A stretch of 64,000 nucleotides of DNA from Shimia marina (GCF_001458175.1 NZ_CYPW01000009.1:23769-87768), one strand, 5' to 3'. Positions 28,614-38,367 are shown, counted from the first letter of the stretch. Numbers and translations: made by a program. Notes: generated by a model not told the origin, from the letters alone.

Positions 28614-28688
28614 TGACTAGCGCCCGGCTAAGCCAGATTATCTTTGATGTTCGCCAAAGACTTAGAACATATCGCTTGCTGTGGACCC

Positions 28689-29663
28689 TTACCAGCGCAG
28701 GACAACCGAGCCCCAGGCTAGCCCACCGCCAATTGCTTCTGTCACGAGCAGATCGCCACGTTTGATCTGTCTATTGGCAACACCTGTTGACAGGGCCAGA
28801 GGGATTGACGCTGCGGAAGTGTTTCCGTGGTCCTGCACTGTTACGATGACACGCTCCATTGGGATGCCAAGCTTCTTGGCTGTGCCCTGGATGATGCGAA
28901 TATTGGCTTGATGTGGCACAATCCAGTCTACGGCATCGTCGGTGAGGCCGATTTTGGTCAGCGCAGTATGTGCTGTGGATGTCAGTTTCTCGACGGCCTG
29001 ACGGAAGAGGGCATTGCCCTGCATGCGCAGCTTGCCTGATTCCCCATTGGTTGAGACGCCCCCATCCACGTAAAGCATATCGCGGTATCTGCCGTCAGAA
29101 TTCAGATCGGCACTGAGAACGCCGCGGTCATCGGAACCGCCTTTGCCTTGCTGAGCTTCCAGGATCAATGCCCCTGCGCCATCGCCAAACAGCACACAGG
29201 TGGCCCGGTCGGTCCAGTCCATAATCCGACTAAAGGTTTCTGCGCCAATCACCAGAACCCGTTGCGCTTGACCAGAAACGATCAAAGCGTTCGCGTTGGT
29301 CAGGGCATAAACAAACCCTGCACAGACAGCTTGGACATCAAAGCCGAAACCGCGGGTCATGCCGATCTTTTCCTGAACCATTGTCGCGACGGAAGGGAAC
29401 GTAAGGTCAGGCGTTGATGTTGCCACCACGATGGCATCAATATCATCTGCATTCAGACCGGCGTTTTCCAGCGCCGCTTTGGCAGCAAAGCTGGCCAGAT
29501 CTGATGTCGTTTCATCCTCGGCGGCGAAGTGGCGTCGTTCGATCCCTGAGCGGGTGCGAATCCATTCGTCGGTTGTGTCGAGGGTTTGTTCAAACTCGGC
29601 GTTAGGAACGACCCGTTCCGGCAAGTAGTGGCCTACGCCCATCACCACGGCGCGTGTCGTCAT
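28689..29663 (-). CDS. fabH: 3-oxoacyl-[ACP] synthase III
   Basis: Condenses acetyl-CoA with malonyl-ACP to start fatty acid synthesis. 324 residues with the full triad: C114 (VQAVCAGF), H251 (IVPHQAN) and N281 (HGNTSAASIP). It follows plsX by 23 bases in the conserved DUF177-rpmF-plsX-fabH order, linking phospholipid and fatty acid synthesis. Confidence 0.97.
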   Translation of the reverse strand: MTTRAVVMGVGHYLPERVVPNAEFEQTLDTTDEWIRTRSGIERRHFAAEDETTSDLASFAAKAALENAGLNADDIDAIVVATSTPDLTFPSVATMVQEKIGMTRGFGFDVQAVCAGFVYALTNANALIVSGQAQRVLVIGAETFSRIMDWTDRATCVLFGDGAGALILEAQQGKGGSDDRGVLSADLNSDGRYRDMLYVDGGVSTNGESGKLRMQGNALFRQAVEKLTSTAHTALTKIGLTDDAVDWIVPHQANIRIIQGTAKKLGIPMERVIVTVQDHGNTSAASIPLALSTGVANRQIKRGDLLVTEAIGGGLAWGSVVLRW

Positions 29664-29686
29664 ATCGATGCCTTGCTCAGCTGTTT

Positions 29687-30775
29687 TTATTCGTTTGTGT
29701 TCTCGGCATCTTGCGGCAGGGACACGGCAGATGCAACCCGTGCAGCGAGCTTTTCGGAGAAGCCGGATTGCGCAAGTTTGAAAGCCAGTTTGACGGCCGA
29801 AGATACCCCTGTTTCATCAGAGGAGCCGTGCGACTTCACCACTGTGCCATTCAGCCCCAAAAAGACGCCGCCGTTCACGCGACGCGGATCAATGCGCTTA
29901 TTAAGGCGATTGAGGGATGTATAGGCCATCAGCGCAGCGAGCCGCGAGAGAGGCGAAAATTTGAAGGCTTCGCGCAGGAGGCTGCCAATCAGGCTGGCGG
30001 TGCCTTCGCCGGTTTTCAGGGCAACATTGCCGGTGAACCCGTCAGTGACGATCACGTCCGCACGGTTGCCGGGGATGTCATTGCCTTCGACAAAGCCCAC
30101 GAAGTCATAGTTGGCTATGGAGGCGTTTTGCGCAATCAAATCATGCGCAAGCTTCAACTCGTTGCGCCCTTTATGTTCTTCAGTGCCAACATTCAGGAGG
30201 CCAACACGGGGGCGTTTGAGTTCCATGCCATTGCGGGCATAAGATGCGCCCATGAGTGCGTATTGCAGCAGGTCGTGCTCATCCGCGCTAATGTCTGCGC
30301 CAGCGTCTAGCATGATGTTGAACCCCTGCGGGGAGCGCGAGGGCCACAAAATGGCGATGGCCGGGCGATGCACGCCGAGGATTTTGCGCAACCGAACCAC
30401 GGACAGCATCATGAGGGCGCCGGTATTGCCGCAGCTTACGACACCGTCAGCTTCGCCACTGCGCACGCTTTCCAAAGCGGACCACATGGAGGTGCTTTTG
30501 CCACGGCGGATCACATCGCGCGGCTTGTCTTCCATGGAGACAACATCCGGGGCGTCGCGAATCTCCACACGGCCTTCAAGATTGCGCTTGCGCGCCACCA
30601 GACGTTTGAGTTCGTCTTCGGGGCCGTGAAGAATAAATGCAATATCCGGGTTTTTATTGGCCGACAGGGAAATGCCGGCAACAACAGCTGCCGGCCCGCG
30701 ATCGCCACCCATGGCGTCAACAGAGATCACTGTACGCCCGCTATCGGGGTTTGCTGATGTAGTCAAACCGGCCAT
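29687..30775 (-). CDS. plsX: Phosphate acyltransferase
   Basis: Makes acyl-phosphate from acyl-ACP for phosphatidic acid synthesis. 362 residues with the N-terminal ISVDAMGGDRGP and later GASYARNGMELKRPRVGLLNVG and EGNDIPGN segments characteristic of PlsX. It sits 20 bases after rpmF and before fabH; peripheral membrane association is known for the family. Confidence 0.96.
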   Translation of the reverse strand: MAGLTTSANPDSGRTVISVDAMGGDRGPAAVVAGISLSANKNPDIAFILHGPEDELKRLVARKRNLEGRVEIRDAPDVVSMEDKPRDVIRRGKSTSMWSALESVRSGEADGVVSCGNTGALMMLSVVRLRKILGVHRPAIAILWPSRSPQGFNIMLDAGADISADEHDLLQYALMGASYARNGMELKRPRVGLLNVGTEEHKGRNELKLAHDLIAQNASIANYDFVGFVEGNDIPGNRADVIVTDGFTGNVALKTGEGTASLIGSLLREAFKFSPLSRLAALMAYTSLNRLNKRIDPRRVNGGVFLGLNGTVVKSHGSSDETGVSSAVKLAFKLAQSGFSEKLAARVASAVSLPQDAENTNE

Positions 30776-30795
30776 GCGGGCGATGATCTCACTGT

Positions 30796-31002
30796 TTATG
30801 CTGCGTCGTCGTCCAGATCGACGTCGTCGACCATAGCGATCACTTCACGCTCGGCATAGGTGCCGCAGGATGGGCAGACGTGGTGGGGGCGCTTCAGCTC
30901 ACCACAGTTGTCACATTCGTTAGGGTTCGCTGCAACCAGGGCGTCGTGAGCACGGCGGTTGTTGCGGCGCGATTTCGATACTTTGTTCTGCTGGACAGCC
31001 AT
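30796..31002 (-). CDS. rpmF: 50S ribosomal protein L32
   Basis: 68 residues. [20 protein letters not shown] is the typical basic N-terminus, and a zinc ribbon is formed by CDNC and CPSC. The acidic tail [10 protein letters not shown] is longer than in enterobacteria, as is common in this group. First of the rpmF-plsX-fabH run, 138 bases after the DUF177 gene. Confidence 0.97.
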   Translation of the reverse strand: MAVQQNKVSKSRRNNRRAHDALVAANPNECDNCGELKRPHHVCPSCGTYAEREVIAMVDDVDLDDDAA

Positions 31003-31140
31003 GTCGCAACCTTTGATTTACGGGGGCCGAAGGCCCGATTTCCTGAGCGTTGTGAGCCTCTACGCGTTCTGCGCGCCTGAGTCCAACGCTAAATTCGAAT
31101 GAGCGCGCGAAAATACTGCGATTTCCGCTCAACGCAAGCC

Positions 31141-31701
31141 CTATTCGTCGTCTTTTGCTGTGAGTTGATCCCGCAGGGCAGACAATCCGGCGAAAGGGCG
31201 CGCATCTTCGTCGGTCATGGCCTTTTTTCCGGCCTCCGTAAAGACTGATTCCTTCAGTTGGGCGCCTTGAGCTCTCGGGAACTGTGGAATGAGCAGGGCC
31301 AAGGCCTCCTGCAGGACGGCATTGAGATCGATATGAGATTGGAGTGGCTCGGCGTTTTCATCATCCGGCATTTCAACTTCTTCCTCGTCAGAACTGAACT
31401 CTGGCACGGTTTTGAGGAAGCGGCGCTCGACGGGCTCATCCAGCCGGGTGGTCACTGGAGACAGGGTGACGACGCAGGGCTGCACCACGGTTGCCCCCAA
31501 TTGCCCTTTAAGCTCCCAGTCGGAGGCGCCAAAGGCCCGCACTTCGCCGGTGAAAACAAGTTTCTTGATTTGTTGAATATCAAGTTCTGCCGCCAATGTG
31601 GTCAGCGCCTCCGTGTCGGGTTTGATTTCAAAGGCGGTTGGGCGGTTCTGCGGAAGATCTGCGACACGCAGCGAGGTTTGCGGGAGGGAAGATTGGGACA
31701 T
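31141..31701 (-). CDS. DUF177 (YceD-like) protein
   Basis: 186 residues matching the DUF177 family, encoded upstream of rpmF in most bacteria. The core VQPCVVTLSPVTTRLDEPVERRF-type region is seen at about 75-97, followed by an acidic patch (SSDEEEVEMPDDENAE) and DLNAVLQEALALLIPQFPR. Work on relatives links the family to 23S rRNA or plastid ribosome accumulation; its role here is inferred only from that. Divergent from bamE. Confidence 0.88.
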   Translation of the reverse strand: MSQSSLPQTSLRVADLPQNRPTAFEIKPDTEALTTLAAELDIQQIKKLVFTGEVRAFGASDWELKGQLGATVVQPCVVTLSPVTTRLDEPVERRFLKTVPEFSSDEEEVEMPDDENAEPLQSHIDLNAVLQEALALLIPQFPRAQGAQLKESVFTEAGKKAMTDEDARPFAGLSALRDQLTAKDDE

Positions 31702-31745
31702 ACGGCGGGACTTTGCACTGAAGTGTTGAAACGGCGCTTAGTTTC

Positions 31746-31772
31746 TTGAACGTCGCGCATTCATTCTATAAG
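31746..31772 (+). promoter_or_regulatory. Predicted promoter of bamE
   Basis: TTGAAC at 31746-31751 and TATAAG at 31767-31772, with a 15-base spacer (16 if CTTGAA is used). It lies about 40 bases ahead of the bamE start. Confidence 0.4.
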
Positions 31773-31812
31773 CGAGATAAAAGGCAAGACGAGCCAACAC
31801 AAGAGGGCAAGC

Positions 31813-32286
31813 ATGAAGACGCGCAACACGGTGATCAAATTGTCGGTCATGGGAGTGCTTGTTTTGACGCTTGCGTCCTGTGCAACGCGCTATCGCAATC
31901 ACGGCTATGTTCCTACAACAGAAGAGCTTTCTTCTATCACGCTGGGGGTTGATACGCGCGATACGGTCACTGAGACGATTGGGCCGCCCTCTGCAACGGG
32001 TGTGCTGGATGGCAATGTGAACCTCTATGTGCGCACGCGGGTGAAACACTTTGGGCCGCGTAAGCCGGAAGTGGTGGAGCGGCAGATTGTGGCGATCGGA
32101 TTTGATGCTAATGGCATTGCACGAAATGTTGAACACTATGCGCTGGAGGACGGTCAGGTTGTGCCTCTGACGCGTCGGATCACTGACAACGGAATTGAAA
32201 GTGGCGGGTTGCTGCGTCAGTTGGCAGGTAACATTGGCAACTTCGGCCCGACGGGCGTGCCAAGCTCTTCAGGTGGTGGCTTCTAA
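31813..32286 (+). CDS. bamE: Outer membrane assembly lipoprotein BamE (SmpA/OmlA)
   Basis: 157 residues with a lipoprotein signal ending in the lipobox LASC (lipidated C23). The SmpA/OmlA core begins at SSITLGVDTRDTVTETIGPPSATG. BamE stabilises the BAM complex that inserts beta-barrel proteins. The C-terminal glycine/serine-rich tail (about 130-157) is longer than in enterobacteria. AGAGGG lies ahead of the start. Confidence 0.9.
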   Translation: MKTRNTVIKLSVMGVLVLTLASCATRYRNHGYVPTTEELSSITLGVDTRDTVTETIGPPSATGVLDGNVNLYVRTRVKHFGPRKPEVVERQIVAIGFDANGIARNVEHYALEDGQVVPLTRRITDNGIESGGLLRQLAGNIGNFGPTGVPSSSGGGF

Positions 32287-32382
32287 GGTTTGTGTCTGCA
32301 AAGGCGGCGCTTTGTCATTCGGGTGTCACCGCATCTCTGTTAGGGTGCCGATGTGAAGCAACAACAGGGTGCATATGGCGTC

Positions 32383-33129
32383 ATGCTGACAAAAGGCCGG
32401 TATTGCGTGAGAACTGCCGCGTCTGCGGCTGATTTGCAGGCGGCACAGCGTTTGCGGAATCTCGCATTTCACGGCTCCGACGCTGCGCTGGATGTGGATG
32501 CCTTTGATGATCAGTGCATACACTATTTGATCGAAGAGACGGCGACCAATCGTTTGGTCTGTGTTTTCAGGATGTTATCCCTTAACGGTGGGCAGGACAT
32601 TGGGCGCTCTTATGCGGCGCAGTTTTACGAGCTTGAGGCGCTTAAGACCTTTCCGGGACCGATGGTGGAAATGGGGCGTTTCTGTGTGCATCCGGACGTC
32701 CATGACCCGGATGTGTTGCGCATCGCATGGGGCGCCATGACTCGCTACGTGGACGACCATGCTGTGGAGCTTCTGTTTGGTTGTGCCTCCTTTGAGGGTA
32801 CGGATACCAGTCACTATCTGGACAGTTTTGCCATGTTGCGGGACCGTCATCTGGCACCACCACGCTGGTTGCCGCGTGTCAAAGCCCCCAAGGTTTTCCG
32901 TTTTGCCAACCGGTTGCGGCGCAAGCCCAATCTGAAGGCCGCGCAATTGGCGATGCCGCCGATGCTGCGCAGTTATCTTATGATGGGTGGCTGGGTAAGC
33001 GATCATGCGGTGGTTGATCAAAAAATGAATACACTTCATGTGTTTACGGGCGTCGAAGTGAAAGCCATTCCGCCTGCGCGCAAACGTCTCTTGCGCGCGA
33101 TTTCTGGCGAGGGGCTGCGTCGAGGTTGA
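32383..33129 (+). CDS. olsB: L-ornithine N-alpha-acyltransferase (OlsB-like), GNAT fold
   Basis: 248 residues from ATG 32383 (258 if GTG 32353 is used). It resembles OlsB, which attaches a 3-hydroxyacyl chain from ACP to ornithine, the first step of ornithine lipid synthesis. Typical segments are GRYCVRTAASAADLQAAQRLR, the FVxDxFDxxCxH-like DVDAFDDQCIHYLIE, and MVEMGRFCVHPD. The OlsA partner is not in this window. Ornithine lipids replace phospholipids under phosphate limitation in many marine alphaproteobacteria. Confidence 0.85.
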   Translation: MLTKGRYCVRTAASAADLQAAQRLRNLAFHGSDAALDVDAFDDQCIHYLIEETATNRLVCVFRMLSLNGGQDIGRSYAAQFYELEALKTFPGPMVEMGRFCVHPDVHDPDVLRIAWGAMTRYVDDHAVELLFGCASFEGTDTSHYLDSFAMLRDRHLAPPRWLPRVKAPKVFRFANRLRRKPNLKAAQLAMPPMLRSYLMMGGWVSDHAVVDQKMNTLHVFTGVEVKAIPPARKRLLRAISGEGLRRG

Positions 33130-33161
33130 CGCTGGCCGCCGGGCGAGCTACGCGCTTTCTC

Positions 33162-34973
33162 ATGGCACGTATACCTCTTTTGCAGATGAGTGATATCTCC
33201 CTGACTTTCGGCGGAGATCCCGTATTTGATCAGCTGAGCCTTGTGGTGCAGCCTGGCGACCGTGTGGCGCTGGTGGGGCGCAATGGGTCTGGCAAATCCA
33301 CCCTGATGAAAGTCATGGCAGGGTTGGTGGAAGCGGATCGTGGCGACATCGTTGTGCCCCCTGGCGTGAGTGTCGGATATATGGAGCAAGATCCTGATAT
33401 GACAGGATTTGCGACGCTTGGGGATTTTGCCTCTGCCAGCCTTGATCCGGGCGAACTCTATAAAGTGGAGCGCGCGGGAGAGGGGCTCAAGTTCGATCCT
33501 GCACGTCCGGTAGAGACAGCGTCTGGCGGGGAGCGGCGGCGTGCGGCGCTGGCGCGGCTGATGGCGGAGGCGCCAGAGCTGATGTTGCTGGATGAGCCGA
33601 CCAACCATCTGGATATTGAGGCGATTGCCTGGCTTGAAAGCGAGTTGAAATCCACCCGCGCGGGCTATGTTCTGATCAGCCACGACCGCGCCTTTTTACG
33701 CGCTCTGACGCAGGCAACCCTTTGGATTGACAGGGGAATGGTGCGTCGTCAGGAAAAGGGATTTGAGGCGTTTGAGGCCTGGCGTGATAAGGTCTGGGAC
33801 GAAGAGGACCTCCAACGTCATAAGATGGATCGTAAGATCAAATCCGAAGCCCGCTGGGCGGTGGAAGGCATCAGCGCGCGGCGCAAGCGCAATCAGGGGC
33901 GTGTGCGGGCGCTGAAGGATTTGCGAGCAGAGCGCGCATCCATGATCAAGCGCCAGGGATCGGCCGCGATGGAGCTGGCAGCAGGTCCGAAGTCTGGCAA
34001 AAAAGTGATGGAAGCCAAAGGCTTGTCCAAAGCCTACGATGGTAAGAGCATTGTGCGGGATTTCTCTCTGACGGTGCAGCGCGGGGATCGCGTGGCCTTT
34101 GTAGGGCCGAATGGCGTTGGGAAAACCACCCTGATCAAGATGCTGATGGGGGATGTCGTACCGGACAGTGGCACGGTCACTCTGGGCACCAATCTGTTGC
34201 CTGCGGTGTTTGATCAGGCGCGGGCCAAGCTGGACCCGGAGATGACCCTGTGGGACAGTCTGACGGGGGATCCTGAGATGCGGGTTTCGGGCAAAGCCGA
34301 TCAGGTGATGGTGCGTGGAAACCCCAAGCATGTGGTTGGTTATCTTAAAGAATTTCTGTTTGACGACCGGCAGGCGCGGGCACCGGTGCGATCCCTTTCT
34401 GGGGGCGAGAAGGCGCGGTTGCTGCTGGCGAAACTGATGGCCAAAGAGAGCAATTTGCTGGTCATGGATGAGCCGACCAACGATCTTGATGTGGAGACGC
34501 TCGATCTGCTTCAGGAATTGCTTGATGACTATGATGGCACGGTTCTGCTGGTGAGCCACGATCGGGATTTTCTGGACCGTGTGGCGACAACAACCATCGC
34601 CATGGAGGGCAATGGGCAGGCTGTGACCTATGCGGGTGGCTGGTCTGACTATCAGGCGCAACGGCAGGAAAATGCGCCTATAAAGGTAGAAAAATCAAAG
34701 CTGAAGGCGGAAAAGGTCAAGCAGGAAAAAACGGTATCTTCCGGGTTGAGCTTTACGGAGAAGCACCGGCTTGAGGCCTTGCCTGCAATCATGGAGCGGC
34801 TTGAGGCGGAGATTGCCAAGCTGGAAGAATTCATGGCAGATCCGGAGCTTTTCACCAAGGAACCGGTTAAGTTTCAGAAGGCCACAGAGGCGTTGGTGGA
34901 GCGGCAGAAAGCCTTGGCGGAGGCTGAGGAAGAGTGGCTGATGCTGGAAGAAAAAGCGGAAAGCAACGGCTGA
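33162..34973 (+). CDS. uup: ABC-F family ATPase, Uup-like
   Basis: 603 residues from the chosen ATG. Two ATP-binding cassettes: Walker A GRNGSGKST and GPNGVGKTT; signatures SGGERRRAAL and SGGEKARLLL; Walker B LLLDEPTNHLD and LLVMDEPTNDLD. There are no membrane segments. The linker between the cassettes contains a basic helix (ISARRKRNQGRVRALKDLR), and the C-terminus (about 510-600) is a charged coiled coil as in Uup. Family members act on ribosomes or branched DNA. An in-frame start at 33126 is possible but lacks family similarity. Confidence 0.9.
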   Translation: MARIPLLQMSDISLTFGGDPVFDQLSLVVQPGDRVALVGRNGSGKSTLMKVMAGLVEADRGDIVVPPGVSVGYMEQDPDMTGFATLGDFASASLDPGELYKVERAGEGLKFDPARPVETASGGERRRAALARLMAEAPELMLLDEPTNHLDIEAIAWLESELKSTRAGYVLISHDRAFLRALTQATLWIDRGMVRRQEKGFEAFEAWRDKVWDEEDLQRHKMDRKIKSEARWAVEGISARRKRNQGRVRALKDLRAERASMIKRQGSAAMELAAGPKSGKKVMEAKGLSKAYDGKSIVRDFSLTVQRGDRVAFVGPNGVGKTTLIKMLMGDVVPDSGTVTLGTNLLPAVFDQARAKLDPEMTLWDSLTGDPEMRVSGKADQVMVRGNPKHVVGYLKEFLFDDRQARAPVRSLSGGEKARLLLAKLMAKESNLLVMDEPTNDLDVETLDLLQELLDDYDGTVLLVSHDRDFLDRVATTTIAMEGNGQAVTYAGGWSDYQAQRQENAPIKVEKSKLKAEKVKQEKTVSSGLSFTEKHRLEALPAIMERLEAEIAKLEEFMADPELFTKEPVKFQKATEALVERQKALAEAEEEWLMLEEKAESNG

Positions 34974-35077
34974 AATCCACGTCGGTATCGCGTCTGTATT
35001 GGGGCGGTACCGCGGAGGTGCGCGTTTTCTGAATATGTTGCGTCTGCGACGCCTGCTTCAGACCTTGGTAAGGGTTT

Positions 35078-36073
35078 TCAGCCTTGGGGCAAAAGCGGCG
35101 CGATGCGGGCCCATGCCCGTGCCTCAAAATCGGGGGCCTGCGGTTCCAGCATGTTCTGGCCCAAGAACCAGTAGAGATACTTTTCGTAGGCGCGCTTTGG
35201 ATGAGGGTGGTCCGCGTTGCGCAGGGCTTTGCGCAGCTCCTGCGGCGTCTTAGCGATGGTCGCGATATGGCCGTAATCAGAGCGCGCGCAGAGGATCACG
35301 GGTTTCTTCTGCATCAAGGCTTCAAAGCCAGCGGCGGAATTCTGGGTGACCACCACATCTGAGGCGGCGGTGAGTGCGTGAATGCTCTTTTCTGACATTA
35401 CAACATTGTCAAAGCGACGACAGATGCTGCGGTAGCGATTGGCCATGACCTCTGATTGTGCCGGATGCAATTTCACATAAACCCGTGCGGTGGTGCTTTT
35501 GGCGACGGTTGCGATCATTTGCTGGCCGTCGAGAAAATGCACCGGCGTCGCATAGCTGTCGATCTCTTGCAGAAAGATCACTGCACGCGCGGGTGGCAGA
35601 GGCTCTGTGGTTTGGGGCGCTTGGGAGAATTTGGAGATGTTCTCTCGCAGCATATGGCCTGTGACACCGTTGAAGAAATAACGCGCTTTCGCGGCGTCTA
35701 CGCCCTCTGGTGAAAATTCTGCATTTGCCAGCGAAGAGTCCCAGTTCACCCCAAGCGGGTCGAGATACCAGAAGCCCCAGATATAGGAGGGCATGGCATA
35801 GAGCGCAGGACGGGCAATACGCTTGGTTTTGCCAAGGAAGATATGCGCGTGATCTGCGGTGCAGAGGGTTTGAGACACAGGGCTGTCATAGGGCACCGCA
35901 TAGGTTTGATGCCCCATCTGCGTGGCTTTTGCCGCAATCTTTTGAACGAAATCAAATTTCCCGTCACAAAGTGAGACAAACCAGGTTTCTTCGGCATGAA
36001 AGATGAGGCTTGGCTGATCGGGCGCTCTGGTAGGCTTTGATGACTCCAAAGAGGGACTTAAAATTTCCAACAC
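35078..36073 (-). CDS. Capsule-polysaccharide-biosynthesis-like glycosyltransferase
   Basis: 331 residues starting at GTG. The C-terminal part VVVTQNSAAGFEALMQKKP followed by VILC is the hallmark of KpsS/KpsC-type (Capsule_synth) glycosyltransferases, and KLHPAQSE precedes it in the usual order. No transmembrane segment is seen. It is a lone gene, with no other capsule or Kdo genes nearby, convergent with uup. The natural acceptor is unknown; it could act on a surface polysaccharide made from another locus. Confidence 0.75.
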   Translation of the reverse strand: MLEILSPSLESSKPTRAPDQPSLIFHAEETWFVSLCDGKFDFVQKIAAKATQMGHQTYAVPYDSPVSQTLCTADHAHIFLGKTKRIARPALYAMPSYIWGFWYLDPLGVNWDSSLANAEFSPEGVDAAKARYFFNGVTGHMLRENISKFSQAPQTTEPLPPARAVIFLQEIDSYATPVHFLDGQQMIATVAKSTTARVYVKLHPAQSEVMANRYRSICRRFDNVVMSEKSIHALTAASDVVVTQNSAAGFEALMQKKPVILCARSDYGHIATIAKTPQELRKALRNADHPHPKRAYEKYLYWFLGQNMLEPQAPDFEARAWARIAPLLPQG

Positions 36074-36149
36074 GTCGGGCTTTCAAATGGTCTGATCTGT
36101 GCACAAGCTCTGACGATGTTGTGGCCTGTTTGGTGGAAGAAGTACAGGC

Positions 36150-38309
36150 TCAGAAACGGGTGCGCAGCCCCAGCAGCAGAGCGGTTTCCTCGGCGTCGGC
36201 GATATGGCCGCGGTTCTGGGCATGGGCGAGGGAGATGCCGATATTGGTGCGCCGTGTCAGGGGGCGATGATAGGTCAGCGCCAGACGCACTTCGCGGCTG
36301 CGCGGGGCCAGATCGATGCGCACGTCCTGATGCCGTGTCGCGCCGTCGTGGGTGGCCACCGGCAAAGACAGCGATGTGCTGCCGGAGGCAATTGCAGCGG
36401 GCAGAGACAGGGAGAGCGACAGCGCGTCATTGGCGGTCAGAACATGGTCATGGGCATAAGACAGCGCAGTGGCGTTGAGCAGCACGTCGGCGGATTGCCC
36501 CAGATCGGAGCTTTCCTGCCCATAGGCATATCCCATGGCCAAGCTGAGGCGGGAGCTGTTGGTCAGAGCGGTTGAAAGCGTCATGTCCATGGCGGCCAGT
36601 GCTCCGCCGGAACCGCCATTCCATTCCGACAGCAGCGCAGCTGTATCAGCACCGTAGCTGGTGCTCAGTTGTAGGTTTGTGCGCCCAAGATCAAAGCCAC
36701 GGGACAGACCAAAGCCAAGCGCATCCGTGCCGGAGGACTGGCCGTGGTAGAGCGTGAGATTGATGTCATCTGCGCCCAGCATCACCGGCAGGCCACGCTC
36801 TGTGCCAAAGAAGGCGGTTGCGGCGGTCGTGGGGCTTGGTGTGTGGGCAATGGTGAGCAGGTCCCGTGTGGAAAACAGCGGATCGGCCTGACGGGTGGCG
36901 ACCAGCTGACCTGCGTTCACGGCAAAAGAGGCTGAGAGGGTATCGGTGCTTTGGATTTGCACTTTGGCGAGGGCGCGGGTTACCGCGTCGCCGCTGGCGC
37001 TGCCAGCAACGACGAGGGGTTTGCTCATGTCCAATACGGTGCCGTTTTCCATGGTGGCGGTGGCCCGTCCGATGGGCAGAAGGGCGGCGGCCACATCAAG
37101 AAACCCATGGCCCCATTCTTCGCTGTAGTTATGCTCAAAGCCAGGGGCGAGTTCGACACTGCCTTCGGTGGTGAAGCCGTCAAATGTGTTATCTGCGGAG
37201 GCCAGAAGGCGCACACGCAGCTGTTGGTGGGTCATATTGGGGAAGGCCTCTGCGAGCAGGGCCAGGGCGCCGGAGACCGTGGGGGCGGCATAGGAAGTGC
37301 CGGTGCCAAACCCGTAGCTGCCGCTGCTATTTGCGGTTGCGCTTGTCCAGCTGCCATTGGCGGAGAGGCACCAAGCGGCGGCCTCCAGACAGGGCTCAGA
37401 CACCCGGCGGGCGCCGACGACATCATCGCCGCTCGTTTCTGGCACGCCATTCACCACCGCGATCCAGCTCTGCTCCAAAGAGGGTTCAAACAGCGGCAGC
37501 GCTGGCATCAGGCCGGTGTTTGAAAAGTTGGAATTGTTCGGCACGGAAAACACCACAATGCCCTCATCCGCATAGCTTTTGAGAGCATTGAGGTAAGCCC
37601 GCCCAGAGGAGGTGCCCAGAATGTTGTTGTAGTCAGAGCGGGTGGCGCGGGTGTTGGAAAAGCCCCAGGAGTTATTGAGGGCAACGGCCCCTGCGGCTTC
37701 GGCGGATTCGGCGGTGGCGCGCAGCTGGGAGAGGCTGTCAAAGCTGCCAAAGATGAGATCCGCCGCCGGGGCGACGCCGATCATATCATCAGAATTGCCC
37801 GCCGCGATGGAGGCCACGAAGGTGCCGTGGTCGGCTACGGCCAGACCAGACCCTCGGGTGATGGCGCGGCCGGAGAAGGCCTCATGGCTGGTCAGGAAGC
37901 CGTTGTCAGAGAAGGCAATCACCTGACCGGCGCCGGTCAGCCCTGCGGCGTGGGCGTAGTGAATGCCGGCATCAGAAAGGGGATTGCCCCCCAGTTCCAC
38001 ATCGATACCGCTGTCAAAACGGCCATTGCTGTTTTTGTCCACATAGCGGCCATCTGGCGCGGTTTGGCGGGTGTAGCGCGAATCCTGCCGGATCAGACGC
38101 GTGGCGCGGGCGCGTATGGGATCAAGGCTGTCGATAAAAGAGGTCAGTAGGGTGGTGCTGTCGGTGATGGGGAGAGAGGAGCTGCCGCCACTGCCGGACT
38201 GATTGCTGCTGCTGTCGCTGTCGTCGCCTTCCTCGCCGCCGCCACATCCAGCCAAAAGGAAGGGTGCCAAGAGAACGGTGGTCAACAGCAGGATTTTGCG
38301 CGGCATCAT
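36150..38309 (-). CDS. Lipoprotein subtilisin-family (S8) protease with C-terminal barrel-like domain
   Basis: 719 residues. A lipoprotein signal ends at LLAGC (C22), followed by a G/S/D-rich linker. The S8 triad is complete: D135 (AFSDNGF), H161 (ADHGTFVAS) and S339 (GTGTSYAAPTVSG); the oxyanion asparagine is probably in VPNNSNF at about 258. DKNSNGRFDSG (91-101) resembles a calcium-binding loop. Residues about 430-719 alternate polar and hydrophobic residues and end LGLRTRF, with terminal phenylalanine as in outer-membrane barrels, so an autotransporter-like layout is inferred. A lipobox on an autotransporter protease (SphB1/NalP style) would tether it at the cell surface. Monocistronic. 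Confidence 0.85.
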   Translation of the reverse strand: MMPRKILLLTTVLLAPFLLAGCGGGEEGDDSDSSSNQSGSGGSSSLPITDSTTLLTSFIDSLDPIRARATRLIRQDSRYTRQTAPDGRYVDKNSNGRFDSGIDVELGGNPLSDAGIHYAHAAGLTGAGQVIAFSDNGFLTSHEAFSGRAITRGSGLAVADHGTFVASIAAGNSDDMIGVAPAADLIFGSFDSLSQLRATAESAEAAGAVALNNSWGFSNTRATRSDYNNILGTSSGRAYLNALKSYADEGIVVFSVPNNSNFSNTGLMPALPLFEPSLEQSWIAVVNGVPETSGDDVVGARRVSEPCLEAAAWCLSANGSWTSATANSSGSYGFGTGTSYAAPTVSGALALLAEAFPNMTHQQLRVRLLASADNTFDGFTTEGSVELAPGFEHNYSEEWGHGFLDVAAALLPIGRATATMENGTVLDMSKPLVVAGSASGDAVTRALAKVQIQSTDTLSASFAVNAGQLVATRQADPLFSTRDLLTIAHTPSPTTAATAFFGTERGLPVMLGADDINLTLYHGQSSGTDALGFGLSRGFDLGRTNLQLSTSYGADTAALLSEWNGGSGGALAAMDMTLSTALTNSSRLSLAMGYAYGQESSDLGQSADVLLNATALSYAHDHVLTANDALSLSLSLPAAIASGSTSLSLPVATHDGATRHQDVRIDLAPRSREVRLALTYHRPLTRRTNIGISLAHAQNRGHIADAEETALLLGLRTRF

Positions 38310-38367
38310 CAGGTCACCTCAGAACAAGTGCGGGTGATGGCAGGCTAGGAAACATCCCTTAAACAAG

